Below are positions 13,693-21,726 of a stretch of DNA of 64,000 bases, one piece after another. Positions within the stretch are counted from its first letter, which is position 1. Every line of letters begins with the position of its first letter. The DNA comes from Halobacteriovoraceae bacterium. Its GTDB lineage: Bacteria > Bdellovibrionota > Bacteriovoracia > Bacteriovoracales > Bacteriovoracaceae. The notes beneath the pieces are model-generated. The model saw nothing but the letters and a program-made list of their open reading frames with translations. It was not told where the DNA came from and made no database searches. The DNA lies in the NCBI GenBank assembly GCA_002707495.1, contig PAMZ01000022.1, positions 62,001 through 126,000 on the forward strand, in the 5' to 3' direction. A program made the translations under genes and the position numbers.

Positions 13693-14724
13693 TCAATATC
13701 TCCATTTATTTGAAAGTTTTACCAGACTCAACATCACAGGAACCTCAATCAAAACTCCTACCACTGTTGCCAGTGCGGCTCCTGAATTAAGACCAAAAAG
13801 AGCTATTGCGACAGCAACAGCAAGTTCAAAGAAGTTACTTGCCCCGATCATCGATCCAGGGCTCAGAATACAATGAGGAAGTTTCATCTTTTTACCAACT
13901 CCCCATGCAATAAAAAAAATAAAATAAGTCTGTAAAGTCAAAGGGACTGCAATTAAGAAAATATGAATCGGATTTGCGAGAATTTTTTCTCCCTGAAAAG
14001 CGAAAAGAAGTACAAGGGTTGTTAAAAGTGCAATAATCGATAGAGGCTTTAACTTTGCCATAAAAACAGCTCTAAACCATTCTTCCCCTCGAGTTTTGAT
14101 TAAAACCTTATTAACTAATAAACCTGCGACAAGTGGAATGACGACGAAAATTACGACCGATGAAATTAATGCTTCGTATGGGATAGAAACGTTAGAGACT
14201 CCTAGGAGAAGCTTAACTATGGGAATATATGCAACAAGTAATACCAAGTCATTTATTGCCACCTGAACAAGGGTGTACTCTGGATCTCCTTTAGTTAAGT
14301 ATGACCAAACAAAAACCATAGCCGTGCATGGAGCGGCTCCCAAAAGTATCGCCCCTGCAATATATTCTTGGGCCAAATCAGGTGCTAAGAAAGCACTAAA
14401 GAGTTTATCAAAGAAGATCCATGCAAAAAAGGCCATGGAAAAAGGTTTTATCAGCCAGTTTATAATAAGAGTGAGAGCTAGACCTTTAGGATTTTTACTA
14501 ACATCTTTGATGGAGTTAAAATCAATTTGAACCATCATGGGAAATATCATAAGCCAAACGAGAATCGCTACTGGGATGTTTACGGTTGCTATATTCATAT
14601 CACTTAGAAAAACAATGGATGTTCCCAAAACTTTACCAAGAATAATTCCGCAGATAATACAAAGAGTAACCCAAAGACTTAAATAACGCTCAAAAAAACT
14701 CATTTGTTCAAACTCTTTACTCAT
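13693..14724 (-). CDS. acr3: Arsenite efflux permease, ACR3 family
   Basis: 343 residues with about ten membrane segments. The ACR3 signature GAAPCTAMVFVWSYL contains the conserved cysteine (C133) needed for As(III) transport, and later blocks (SPGSMIGASNFFELAVAVAIALFG) match the family. It exports arsenite across the inner membrane using the proton gradient. It overlaps arsC by 8 bases and is the last gene of the leftward merR-arsC-acr3 operon. Family assignment is firm; it is distinct from the unrelated ArsB. Confidence 0.95.
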   Translation of the reverse strand: MSKEFEQMSFFERYLSLWVTLCIICGIILGKVLGTSIVFLSDMNIATVNIPVAILVWLMIFPMMVQIDFNSIKDVSKNPKGLALTLIINWLIKPFSMAFFAWIFFDKLFSAFLAPDLAQEYIAGAILLGAAPCTAMVFVWSYLTKGDPEYTLVQVAINDLVLLVAYIPIVKLLLGVSNVSIPYEALISSVVIFVVIPLVAGLLVNKVLIKTRGEEWFRAVFMAKLKPLSIIALLTTLVLLFAFQGEKILANPIHIFLIAVPLTLQTYFIFFIAWGVGKKMKLPHCILSPGSMIGASNFFELAVAVAIALFGLNSGAALATVVGVLIEVPVMLSLVKLSNKWRY

Positions 14725-15151
14725 CTTTTACCTCTATGTAAGTCTCAATATTTGCTACCATCGATTTTATTTGATCGCGAACGCGGCGATAAACATTAAG
14801 TACCTCATCCTCATTGTCCATATCTTTGGTTAGTCTGGGAGGATCATCAAAGCCGACATGTATGATAGTACCGTTAGGGAAAAAGGGACAAGTTTCATGA
14901 GCATCCGAGCAAACTGTAATAACAAAATCCATTGTAACTTGTGGTAGTTCATCTGTGGTGTTAGATATATGAGAGCTGATATCCACACCTACTTCATTCA
15001 TAACCTGAACAGCGATAGGATTAAGACCATGTTTTTTAGTCCCAGCTGAATAGAAGTTAAATAAATCCCCTTTCAGAGCTTTTCCCCATCCTTCAGCCAT
15101 CTGAGATCGACACGAGTTTCCAGTACATAAAAATAAGATATTCTTTTTCAT
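14717..15151 (-). CDS. arsC: Arsenate reductase, thioredoxin-coupled (low-molecular-weight phosphatase type)
   Basis: 144 residues. The P-loop CTGNSCRS begins at C9, and the redox relay cysteines are C81 and C88 (VCSDAHETCP), equivalent to Cys10/82/89 of S. aureus ArsC. It reduces arsenate to arsenite in the cytoplasm, with thioredoxin regenerating the enzyme; arsenite then leaves through Acr3. It begins immediately after the merR-like gene (adjacent, no gap) and overlaps acr3. A tyrosine phosphatase is excluded by the relay cysteines. Confidence 0.95.
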   Translation of the reverse strand: MKKNILFLCTGNSCRSQMAEGWGKALKGDLFNFYSAGTKKHGLNPIAVQVMNEVGVDISSHISNTTDELPQVTMDFVITVCSDAHETCPFFPNGTIIHVGFDDPPRLTKDMDNEDEVLNVYRRVRDQIKSMVANIETYIEVKDE

Positions 15152-15565
15152 CTATTTATCCTTGGGTGGCATAAAACAGTCTAAAATGGGACAGTCACTT
15201 AAAGGCTGATCTCTATCAACGCAACAATTTGCCAACCCCTCCAGAGATTTTTTCATCTTATTGAGGTCGCTTATTTTCTTTTTAATTTCTTGTATTTTTT
15301 CTTCTGTCTTAGAAAGTACGTCGCTACATTTTGATTGATTTTTAATTTTTAAATCCAATAGGTCTTTAGTCTCTTTAAGCGTAAAACCTAATTCTTGGGA
15401 ACGTTTAATAAAGCGGATTCGAGTGATATAGTCTAGGGGATAATACCTAAAAGCACCTTGTTTTTTAGGCTGTTTTAAAATACCTTTTCGCTCATAGAAA
15501 CGGATTGTTTCTACACTGACATCTGAGGCGTTCGCCAACTTTCCAATTGTTAGTGATTCTTTCAT
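15152..15565 (-). CDS. MerR-family metal-responsive regulator of the arsenic operon
   Basis: 137 residues from ATG 15565; the in-frame codons upstream overlap the -10 box and are rejected. The N-terminus is a MerR winged helix (TIGKLANASDVSVETIRFYE, GAFRYY), followed by a dimerization helix and a metal loop. Cysteines C80, C114/C115, C125 and C130, with the D-C-P-I-L sequence, resemble the MerR/ZntR/PbrR divalent-metal class. The promoter carries a MerR-type dyad. The gene runs straight into arsC. Arsenic operons are usually controlled by ArsR, so a MerR-type regulator here is unusual. The -10 box is so close that the transcript may start at the ATG (leaderless). Confidence 0.9.
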   Translation of the reverse strand: MKESLTIGKLANASDVSVETIRFYERKGILKQPKKQGAFRYYPLDYITRIRFIKRSQELGFTLKETKDLLDLKIKNQSKCSDVLSKTEEKIQEIKKKISDLNKMKKSLEGLANCCVDRDQPLSDCPILDCFMPPKDK

Positions 15566-15571
15566 GCACAT

Positions 15572-15603
15572 ATTATACACTCCGTACTATGGTACGGAGT
15601 CAA
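15572..15603 (-). promoter_or_regulatory. MerR-type promoter/operator of merR-arsC-acr3
   Basis: On the minus strand, -35 TTGACT (15603-15598) and -10 TATAAT (15577-15572) are separated by 20 bases, longer than optimal as in MerR-activated promoters. The spacer holds the palindrome ACTCCGTAC-n4-GTACGGAGT (15579-15600), nearly the classical mercury operator. The A of the ATG lies 7 bases after the -10 box. Confidence 0.85.
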
Positions 15604-15615
15604 GTATATCATCTT

Positions 15616-15969
15616 TTAACGAGGAGCAAAGAATGCTACCCCACCAGCTCCTAGTACAACCAATAACGTACAAACAATCTGAGCGGGTGAAACTTGTTCT
15701 TTATCAATAAAAACTCCTAACAGCGTTCCCCAAATAAAGGTAGTTGCATAAATGGGATAAACGACACTAATTCGACCTCCCATCTTAAAAGAAGCCACGA
15801 AAAGAACCATGACCAAACAAAAAAGCAGAATTCCTAAAAAGAGTGGGTAATTGAGATACAAAGGAACCTTGCCCAATTGATTACCTCCGATCTTATAGGC
15901 GTATTGCCCAATAGCGCCCACAAAGGCAGCCACTAGATAGAGTAATGCCGGTACAAATTGATCAGACAT
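15616..15969 (-). CDS. Four-helix small membrane transporter (EamA/SMR-like)
   Basis: 117 residues with four predicted membrane helices, the size and topology of small multidrug resistance proteins and ArnE/ArnF half-transporters. The conserved helix-1 glutamate of EmrE is absent (the region reads LLYLVAAFVGAIGQYAYK), so a lipid or metabolite transporter of the EamA/DMT type is more likely than a drug antiporter. It overlaps the acyltransferase gene by 8 bases and is the last gene of the leftward ynbA-ynbB-plsC operon. The context suggests movement of a lipid-linked molecule; this is inference. Confidence 0.7.
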   Translation of the reverse strand: MSDQFVPALLYLVAAFVGAIGQYAYKIGGNQLGKVPLYLNYPLFLGILLFCLVMVLFVASFKMGGRISVVYPIYATTFIWGTLLGVFIDKEQVSPAQIVCTLLVVLGAGGVAFFAPR

Positions 15970-16615
15970 GTTGAACTCCTTTCTGTTCCGGGGCCAAACT
16001 TAGTATCTCTTGTTTCATTATATTTGTTTTCTCCTGAACACTCATATTCTCAGCTAATATTCTCGACCTTCCAAATTGAAGAGAAGAATTAAATGGCAAC
16101 ACCATCCACTCACCTTTGGGCATAAGATCACCAAATCCCTCACAGTAAACTGGTAAAATAGATACATCGGGATATTTACTCAATAGAATGGAAACTCCGT
16201 GTTTGAATTCTTGTAACTCTCCAGCTTTCCCTCTCGTACCTTCAGGAAAAATAATAAGGGAATGATTCTTTTTCAATAATTTTTCACATTGTGCTAGCGG
16301 ACTTTTAAATTCCTTATTTCTTGCAACTGAAACGGAATTCAATATAAGTTTGGCAAGAATTCTTGTCATTTTAGTCTTATAAAAATAATCCCTTGCCACA
16401 ACCGGATGAACCTTATGAAGAAACCTGATCGGAACACAACAAAGAATCGCCAGGGCATCTACATGGCTATTATGATTAGCAATGATAATTTTGCCATGCT
16501 CAAAATCTAGCTTTTCTTGATACTTAAATTTCACACCTAAAAAAAGCCATAAAAAGGGCTTTAAAAACCCCTTAAGTAAAAGGACTCTCATCAAAAAACC
16601 TATGACTTCCATCAT
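15962..16615 (-). CDS. PlsC-family 1-acyl-glycerol-phosphate acyltransferase
   Basis: 217 residues with the acyltransferase motifs NHNSHVD (HX4D catalytic pair) and FPEGTRGKAGELQEFKHG (PEGTR substrate-binding block), and a hydrophobic N-terminal segment. It acylates lysophosphatidic acid or a related acceptor at the inner membrane. It overlaps ynbB by 4 bases and the small transporter by 8 bases, so it is translationally coupled in a phospholipid operon. E. coli ynb genes are likewise grouped with accessory acyl-handling genes; the exact acceptor is unknown. Confidence 0.88.
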   Translation of the reverse strand: MMEVIGFLMRVLLLKGFLKPFLWLFLGVKFKYQEKLDFEHGKIIIANHNSHVDALAILCCVPIRFLHKVHPVVARDYFYKTKMTRILAKLILNSVSVARNKEFKSPLAQCEKLLKKNHSLIIFPEGTRGKAGELQEFKHGVSILLSKYPDVSILPVYCEGFGDLMPKGEWMVLPFNSSLQFGRSRILAENMSVQEKTNIMKQEILSLAPEQKGVQHV

Positions 16616-17571
16616 AGATAACCTCTTATGATTAAGTATTGCACCGTAAAAGGAAGTGTAAAAGAAATTGAATCCAAACGGTCTAAAATTCCGCCATGCC
16701 CGGGAATGAGATCATCCATGTCCTTTACGCCAAGATCCCTTTTTACAGCGGACATATTCAAATCTCCAAATAGACCAAAGGTACTCAAGAGAAGTCCAAA
16801 CAAAGCAGCTTCCCATCGACTAGCGAAAGGTAGATAACTTGCAAGCCCGGCCGTTATTGCGGCAAGAGTAAAGGCTGCTCCTAAGAATCCCTCGGTAGTT
16901 TTATTAGGACTTATATTAGGACTTAATTTATTTCTACCCATGGTTTTTCCCCATAAGAATTGAAGAACATCATTAAACTGAGTTAAAAACAGAATGAGTA
17001 AGATCAAAAGCTCTGAGCCTCCCTCATATCCACCTATTATCGTCTGATGGCGAAGAAAACTAACTTGTGAAAAGCCAAAAACAATTAACATTAAAACCCA
17101 AAAAACTTTTCCGTTAAACTCCAGGTAATTTTTATAATTCCCTAAAACTATATTTCTCATTGCAATGAGAAAAAACATATAAATAGGAATAAAAGCATTA
17201 AAGATGTGCTGACTTCCATATTTTGCGAAGTAAAACTGTAGGGGAATTGTTAGATAGACATAAAGTATAGTTTTTCTAAAATGCTTGGTCACTTCTAATT
17301 TTGTTAAAAATTCTCTTAACGCCACGAATGTGAAAAATGCCGTTACAATTGTGGCAAAATCTCCCGGTAATAAAAATACAAATATAATAAGAAATAAAAT
17401 GATCCACCAAGAATAAATCCTAACCACAATTTCTTTCATCCCAGGTGAAGGAGATTTTTTATTCCATAACCCAAATACAAGAGTAAAGAGAATCAGAAGT
17501 CCTGTGATTCCTAAGAAAATTTCTATAAAGGGTACGGAAAGCGAACTGAGTTTAGCTAATTTAAAAATCAT
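16612..17571 (-). CDS. ynbB: CdsA-like phosphatidate cytidylyltransferase, YnbB type
   Basis: 319 residues with eight or so membrane segments. The CTP-transferase signature is present: SPNKTTEGFLG, then KRDLGVKDMDDLIPGHGGILDRLDS. The N-terminal organisation and these blocks follow E. coli YnbB (about 298) more closely than housekeeping CdsA. It makes CDP-diacylglycerol from phosphatidate and CTP, feeding the adjacent CDP-alcohol phosphatidyltransferase. It overlaps both neighbours by 4 bases. This is one of two CDP-lipid synthetase families in the window (see 24909-25412). Confidence 0.9.
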   Translation of the reverse strand: MIFKLAKLSSLSVPFIEIFLGITGLLILFTLVFGLWNKKSPSPGMKEIVVRIYSWWIILFLIIFVFLLPGDFATIVTAFFTFVALREFLTKLEVTKHFRKTILYVYLTIPLQFYFAKYGSQHIFNAFIPIYMFFLIAMRNIVLGNYKNYLEFNGKVFWVLMLIVFGFSQVSFLRHQTIIGGYEGGSELLILLILFLTQFNDVLQFLWGKTMGRNKLSPNISPNKTTEGFLGAAFTLAAITAGLASYLPFASRWEAALFGLLLSTFGLFGDLNMSAVKRDLGVKDMDDLIPGHGGILDRLDSISFTLPFTVQYLIIRGYL

Positions 17572-18212
17572 TCACGAGCCTTTTCTTTTAGCTCGTTAGA
17601 AATCAGGAGCAACCTTCTTAAACAGGTTACTAAACTTCCCAATGCGACCAAAATTAAAATAAAATAAAGAATGTACCCTTGGAAATTAGTCGAAGCTAAA
17701 AAAAACTCTCCTATAAATGCTATGGTAAGAAAAAACATTCGGTGCGGTTTCGCCATGGGCCCTATAAAGTAGGACTTAGTTCCTAGCGATTTACCTAATA
17801 CTCTTATATAAGCTGTCATTACTGCGGCCAAAGATCCAATCCAGGCCAGCTTCTCTGCAGAAAAAAGAAAATCGATATCATTAATGGCTAAATAAGCACC
17901 CAGAATAATAAAAATATCTGCAAACCTATCAGGTACGTCGTTAAAAAGTTCTCCGTTAGGACTAGATTTTTTATGTTCCACTGCCACCATACCATCTAAA
18001 AGATTACAGATGAGTCTAAGCTGAATAAAAAGAGCACTTAATAAAAGGAGAAATTTACTTTCACTAGAATAGTATCCGGTTACTAGGACCAAACTTGCGA
18101 ACACCATACTTAATACTGAAATTGTATTGGGTGTAACGCCCTTTTTGGCGAGAACTGCCGCTGAGTAACTTGCCCATTGAGCTCCACGTGTTTTTAAAGG
18201 TCTTCTGTCCAT
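17568..18212 (-). CDS. ynbA: CDP-alcohol phosphatidyltransferase, YnbA type
   Basis: 214 residues, about six membrane helices. The CDP-alcohol motif is variant: NLLDGMVAVEH then GELFNDVPDRFAD. The first Asp of D-x-x-D-G and the first Asp of the last triad are replaced by Asn, and the usual A-R is A-V. E. coli YnbA has similar N-x-L-D-G and N-E substitutions, so it belongs to that subfamily rather than to PgsA or PssA. It joins CDP-diacylglycerol to an alcohol acceptor that is unknown. It is the first gene of ynbA-ynbB-plsC-transporter. Confidence 0.85.
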   Translation of the reverse strand: MDRRPLKTRGAQWASYSAAVLAKKGVTPNTISVLSMVFASLVLVTGYYSSESKFLLLLSALFIQLRLICNLLDGMVAVEHKKSSPNGELFNDVPDRFADIFIILGAYLAINDIDFLFSAEKLAWIGSLAAVMTAYIRVLGKSLGTKSYFIGPMAKPHRMFFLTIAFIGEFFLASTNFQGYILYFILILVALGSLVTCLRRLLLISNELKEKARE

Positions 18213-18331
18213 GGCCCGAGAATAGCACTACAATGAATTTAAGTTACAGAGATTTCTTATTTTTTCATGGTGTCTAAAATATAAACAATTTGAATAGGAG
18301 GACCGAATGGTCCACCCTAATAAATAAAATT

Positions 18332-18682
18332 CTAGTTTATCGCTTTATCGACGCGACTTTCAAGATCATCTGCATAGTCCTCGATGCGATCCTTAGCAGA
18401 GGCCCAGGTATCTTCTGTCGCATCTCCTGCATCAGCAAGCTGGTCTCTTAGTTCATCTTTCATCTCCAGCATATCTCCATATTCTTCTTTCATTTTTTCC
18501 TTAGCATCTCCAGAGAGATCAGAGATTTTATCCCCAACTTTTTCAAGTTTCTCATCGATTTTTTCCATTTTCTTTTCCGTAGAATACTTAAGTTCTTTAT
18601 ACTGTTTTTTCATATCAACAGAAGCAAAAGAAAGTGCTGTGGCAAGAGTTAACATTGTTGTAAGTAATAGTTTTGTGTACAT
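18332..18682 (-). CDS. Secreted coiled-coil protein (YtxH/stress-helix-like)
   Basis: 116 residues with a signal peptide (MYTKLLLTTMLTLATALSFA) and a mature part that is nearly all charged helix with heptad character (KKMEKIDEKLEKVGDKISDL ... KDRIEDYADDL). Such periplasmic helical proteins often accompany small DUF1328 membrane proteins in envelope stress responses, and that neighbour lies 25 bases upstream. A strong purine-rich ribosome-binding site precedes the ATG. The function is not known; an amphipathic lipid- or peptidoglycan-associated role is plausible. Confidence 0.7.
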   Translation of the reverse strand: MYTKLLLTTMLTLATALSFASVDMKKQYKELKYSTEKKMEKIDEKLEKVGDKISDLSGDAKEKMKEEYGDMLEMKDELRDQLADAGDATEDTWASAKDRIEDYADDLESRVDKAIN

Positions 18683-18707
18683 TTTTTTCTCCTTTCAAAA
18701 AAATAGT

Positions 18708-18896
18708 TTATCGAATTGATTTTGTTTTACGATCTACTGATCTAGCAAAGTGCAGGATCAGTGAAATTAAAAAGCCTAACACGAAGACATAAAAGAGAAT
18801 TTCAGCAATTCCCGCACTAGCGGCGGCAATACCTCCAAAACCTAATACGCCTGCAATTATGGCTACTATAAAAAATACGGCTGCCCAATAGAGCAT
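18708..18896 (-). CDS. DUF1328 (YtjA-like) small membrane protein
   Basis: 62 residues. The start [20 protein letters not shown], the central [20 protein letters not shown] and the positively charged C-terminus match the DUF1328/YtjA family of two-helix inner-membrane proteins. These are usually induced under envelope or osmotic stress, with no known biochemical activity. It is upstream of the coiled-coil secreted protein in the same direction, probably co-transcribed. Confidence 0.9.
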   Translation of the reverse strand: MLYWAAVFFIVAIIAGVLGFGGIAAASAGIAEILFYVFVLGFLISLILHFARSVDRKTKSIR

Positions 18897-19074
18897 TAAA
18901 GACCTCCTTTGTTAGATCCAGAAGCAGATTATCCAGTCTGCTCAAGATTTACCTAAAGAGATGGTTTAGAAAATGTGTAGATTTGTTAAAAGTGGCATTT
19001 TCTTCCCTGCGCATCATAATTTTACATTCAGGGGTAAAATTTAAGCACACACACGTATACTGGGAGGTATTTCC

Positions 19075-19866
19075 ATGACACAAGCAAAGATGATGCTTTT
19101 TTGTCTTCTTGTTGTTTCAAGTCAAATTTTTGCCAATGATAAAATTGTGGGAGGTATTGAAGTTAACGATATCTCAGAAGCTCCATTTATCGTTAAATTT
19201 AGAGGGGGATGTGCCGGAAGCATAATTTCTGAAAGATGGATTCTCACTGCGGCCCATTGTGAGAAAATATTTCTCAAAGGAATTTCAGCCGGATCTCTGG
19301 ATGCTTATGCCGATGATTACCGTCTAGAAGTGGAGGAATATTTTATTCATCCTCAATATTCCAATCGAAAATTCTCTAACGACTTAGCGTTAATAAAATT
19401 GAAAGATCCCATTCCACTCAATAATCTAAATTTAAAAAGCATTGCGCTAGCAAATTCATTGTACGATACCGGAGGATTTCAAGCTCCAGGTGTAGTCGCT
19501 ACAATTTATGGTTGGGGTTCAACAGCAGAAGGGGGAGATCTAGCTCGTTATCTGAGAAAAGTTGATGTTCCAATCGTTTCAAATGAAGTAGCAAATAGTC
19601 CCGAGTCTTATAATGGAGACATAGATGAAACTATGATTGCTGCGGGAATTCGAAAAGGTGGAAAAGATGCCTGCCAAGGTGATTCCGGAGGACCTATGAT
19701 CACATACGGTCAACAAGGCGACCAGGTCCTTGTTGGGGTTGTCAGTTGGGGAATTGGCTGCGCGAGAAGACTTAAATATGGGGTCTATGCCAAAGTTAGC
19801 CATGGAATAGACTGGATTTTGGAGACGATCAGAGACAATAGTCTACCAAACTCTAAAGGCCATTAA
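19075..19866 (+). CDS. Secreted trypsin-like serine protease (S1A) zymogen
   Basis: 263 residues. A signal peptide ends after A20, followed by the three-residue pro-stretch N-D-K and then IVGG at 24-27, so cleavage after K23 would create the classical activated N-terminus. The catalytic triad is complete: H61 (TAAHC), D103 (NDLALIKL) and S204 (GDSGGP). D198 sits six residues before the serine, predicting cleavage after Lys/Arg. Exported to the periplasm or outside, it would suit prey-protein digestion if the organism is a predator. GGGAGG precedes the ATG. The 3' end overlaps the convergent gene by 24 bases. Confidence 0.95.
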   Translation: MTQAKMMLFCLLVVSSQIFANDKIVGGIEVNDISEAPFIVKFRGGCAGSIISERWILTAAHCEKIFLKGISAGSLDAYADDYRLEVEEYFIHPQYSNRKFSNDLALIKLKDPIPLNNLNLKSIALANSLYDTGGFQAPGVVATIYGWGSTAEGGDLARYLRKVDVPIVSNEVANSPESYNGDIDETMIAAGIRKGGKDACQGDSGGPMITYGQQGDQVLVGVVSWGIGCARRLKYGVYAKVSHGIDWILETIRDNSLPNSKGH

Positions 19867-20601
19867 GGCTTCAAAACTGAAACCATCTTTTTCTTGAACA
19901 AGATTACCCGCTCTATTATCCTCACCAAGGATTTCAAAGCGGGTGATTTTGAGTGTCGGCCAAAAGACATCTATCACCTTGGGACTTGTGATGAGAAAGC
20001 CGTACTCAATATTATTTAATCCTGCTGAATCTGATCCATAGAAGTATTCATTATGTTCCTTAGAACCTGCCCCCAAAGCTGCAAACACGGCTGGTTGAAT
20101 GAGCGGCTGAGCTTGTCCCTTTTTTAAATAATCTGCCAGTGCAATTCGTCCTCTAAGCTCTATATAGGAACCATTATGTGCTTGCAGATCTTGACTAAAT
20201 TGAAATCTAAAATAATGTCCCCTCTCTGTGAGATACTCAAAATAGCTGTCCCACTCCGAGGTTTCATCTCGTCTCACACGTTCTTCTTCTTTTTCCTCAG
20301 TTATATAGAGAGGATTATCTTCTGTTGAATCAATATTTAATCTAGTCCTAAAGGACCAATTTCGATTAAAACCTCGTTTATAAAACAATGAAGAACCAGC
20401 AAGCAAAAAACTCGAGTTCTCATAATTTACAGAATATATAGGGGTAGCTTGAAAGCCTTCATAAGTAATAATTCCTCTTTTGTAGAGTAAGGATCTATAC
20501 TGGATTCCGGCAGCGACTTGTAACTTCTCAGTTTCAAGAAAGTCAGCTTTGACGTCGTCGTTAAGAAAGAGAATGGCAAGAATAAAGAAAGTTTTCAACA
20601 A
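19843..20601 (-). CDS. MipA/OmpV-like outer-membrane protein
   Basis: 252 residues with a signal peptide (MLKTFFILAILFLNDDVKA) and a series of amphipathic beta strands ending in an aromatic C-terminal residue (FRVW), typical of an outer-membrane barrel. The central region (RDETSEWDSYFEYLTERG, then AHNGSYIELRG) and overall length resemble the MipA/OmpV scaffold family, but similarity is read by eye only. The family includes peptidoglycan-enzyme scaffolds and antibiotic-sensitivity factors. It is convergent with the trypsin gene with overlapping ends. Confidence 0.6.
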   Translation of the reverse strand: MLKTFFILAILFLNDDVKADFLETEKLQVAAGIQYRSLLYKRGIITYEGFQATPIYSVNYENSSFLLAGSSLFYKRGFNRNWSFRTRLNIDSTEDNPLYITEEKEEERVRRDETSEWDSYFEYLTERGHYFRFQFSQDLQAHNGSYIELRGRIALADYLKKGQAQPLIQPAVFAALGAGSKEHNEYFYGSDSAGLNNIEYGFLITSPKVIDVFWPTLKITRFEILGEDNRAGNLVQEKDGFSFEALMAFRVW

Positions 20602-20673
20602 GATTCCTCTATTTGGTGGTGGATATTATAGGTAGGTGTACTTCCCTTCTCATTTCTTACAGAAATAAATATG

Positions 20674-21726
20674 TCAGAGCTTTTTTCCATATAGACCATA
20701 TGTCCCAACAACAGAATAACCCGACTTTAATAGCCAGTGGCGAAAGGGAGAATTCTCATAAACTCCCGTCACTAAAGGAATAGGCCCAAAAGGTTTTAAA
20801 ACACGGTGCAAAATATGGTACCTCATCACAATATCTGCGACACCTCTAGCCTTCTCAGCTAAGTGACGTTTTTTTCCAACGTAGGCAAATTGCATACGCA
20901 TTGAAGGCTCTTCCCCATCTTTTAAAAAGGGTAAAACTAAGTCGATATTGAAGCCTATTGGTTCTTCTTTATGTTGAATAAAAATAAATGATCGCTCAAA
21001 GTTCGAATCCAAAATGATCTCATTCCAATGTTTAAATTCCTCTAAACTTATGGGAGTGAAAGCCATCATATTTGAATAAGAATCTATCACAAGATCATAT
21101 AAAAGCTTTATCTCTTCCTCTCGCTTATAGGGATTATAAGGTCTTGCCGTCAGATTCTTTCCCCTATAAGAAAAAAGAAAAGAGACAAATATTTTCAAAA
21201 GATATACCAGTCTTGAAACAAGAATATTCTCCCACCTTCCAACGAGGCTGTACCCCGCATCTTTCCAAAGCTCAGGATAATAACTTGGATGAACAGGATC
21301 TCCTCCCATAAAAATTTTCTGATCTAGTTTGAACTTATAGGAGTTGAAGATACTGCCTTGAATTGGTCCTATAAGTTCAGTTGAATCAAGTGTTCTGGCG
21401 TAATCCTCGCAAGACTTAAATAAAAGAGTTAAATCACAATCTTTAACCGACTCAAAGAAGCCAAGAAAAGACTTTTTTTCAGCTGAAGCCTTGCACCTTG
21501 TGACAATAGCACAAGCGACAGGGGCATCTACCTCATCGAGTAGTAAAAATGCTCTCCAGTGATTATTTAAGTCAAAAGAATGGCCACTTTTAAACTCTAA
21601 AAAATCCCTTTCTATATTTTTAGGCACAAATAAAGGGTGTCCCTTATTCAATTGATTACTCAAAAAAACCATTTGCTCAAAAAATGACTTTTGGTATTCA
21701 TCAATAGATTTAAGACTATAATTCAT
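20674..21726 (-). CDS. GNAT-fold acyltransferase-like protein
   Basis: 350 residues from ATG 21726; the seven upstream in-frame residues are less likely to be translated. The protein has two acetyltransferase-like halves. Early parts (GPIQGSIFNSYKF) and late parts (ADIVMRYHILH, ENSPFRHWLLKSGYSVVGTYGLY) resemble large GNAT-family proteins with a degenerate N-terminal copy. No acetyl-CoA loop (Q/R-x-x-G-x-G/A) is clear. It overlaps the upstream RND transporter gene by 11 bases, so the two are translationally coupled, suggesting work on the same lipid or envelope substrate. Function unknown. Confidence 0.6.
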   Translation of the reverse strand: MNYSLKSIDEYQKSFFEQMVFLSNQLNKGHPLFVPKNIERDFLEFKSGHSFDLNNHWRAFLLLDEVDAPVACAIVTRCKASAEKKSFLGFFESVKDCDLTLLFKSCEDYARTLDSTELIGPIQGSIFNSYKFKLDQKIFMGGDPVHPSYYPELWKDAGYSLVGRWENILVSRLVYLLKIFVSFLFSYRGKNLTARPYNPYKREEEIKLLYDLVIDSYSNMMAFTPISLEEFKHWNEIILDSNFERSFIFIQHKEEPIGFNIDLVLPFLKDGEEPSMRMQFAYVGKKRHLAEKARGVADIVMRYHILHRVLKPFGPIPLVTGVYENSPFRHWLLKSGYSVVGTYGLYGKKL

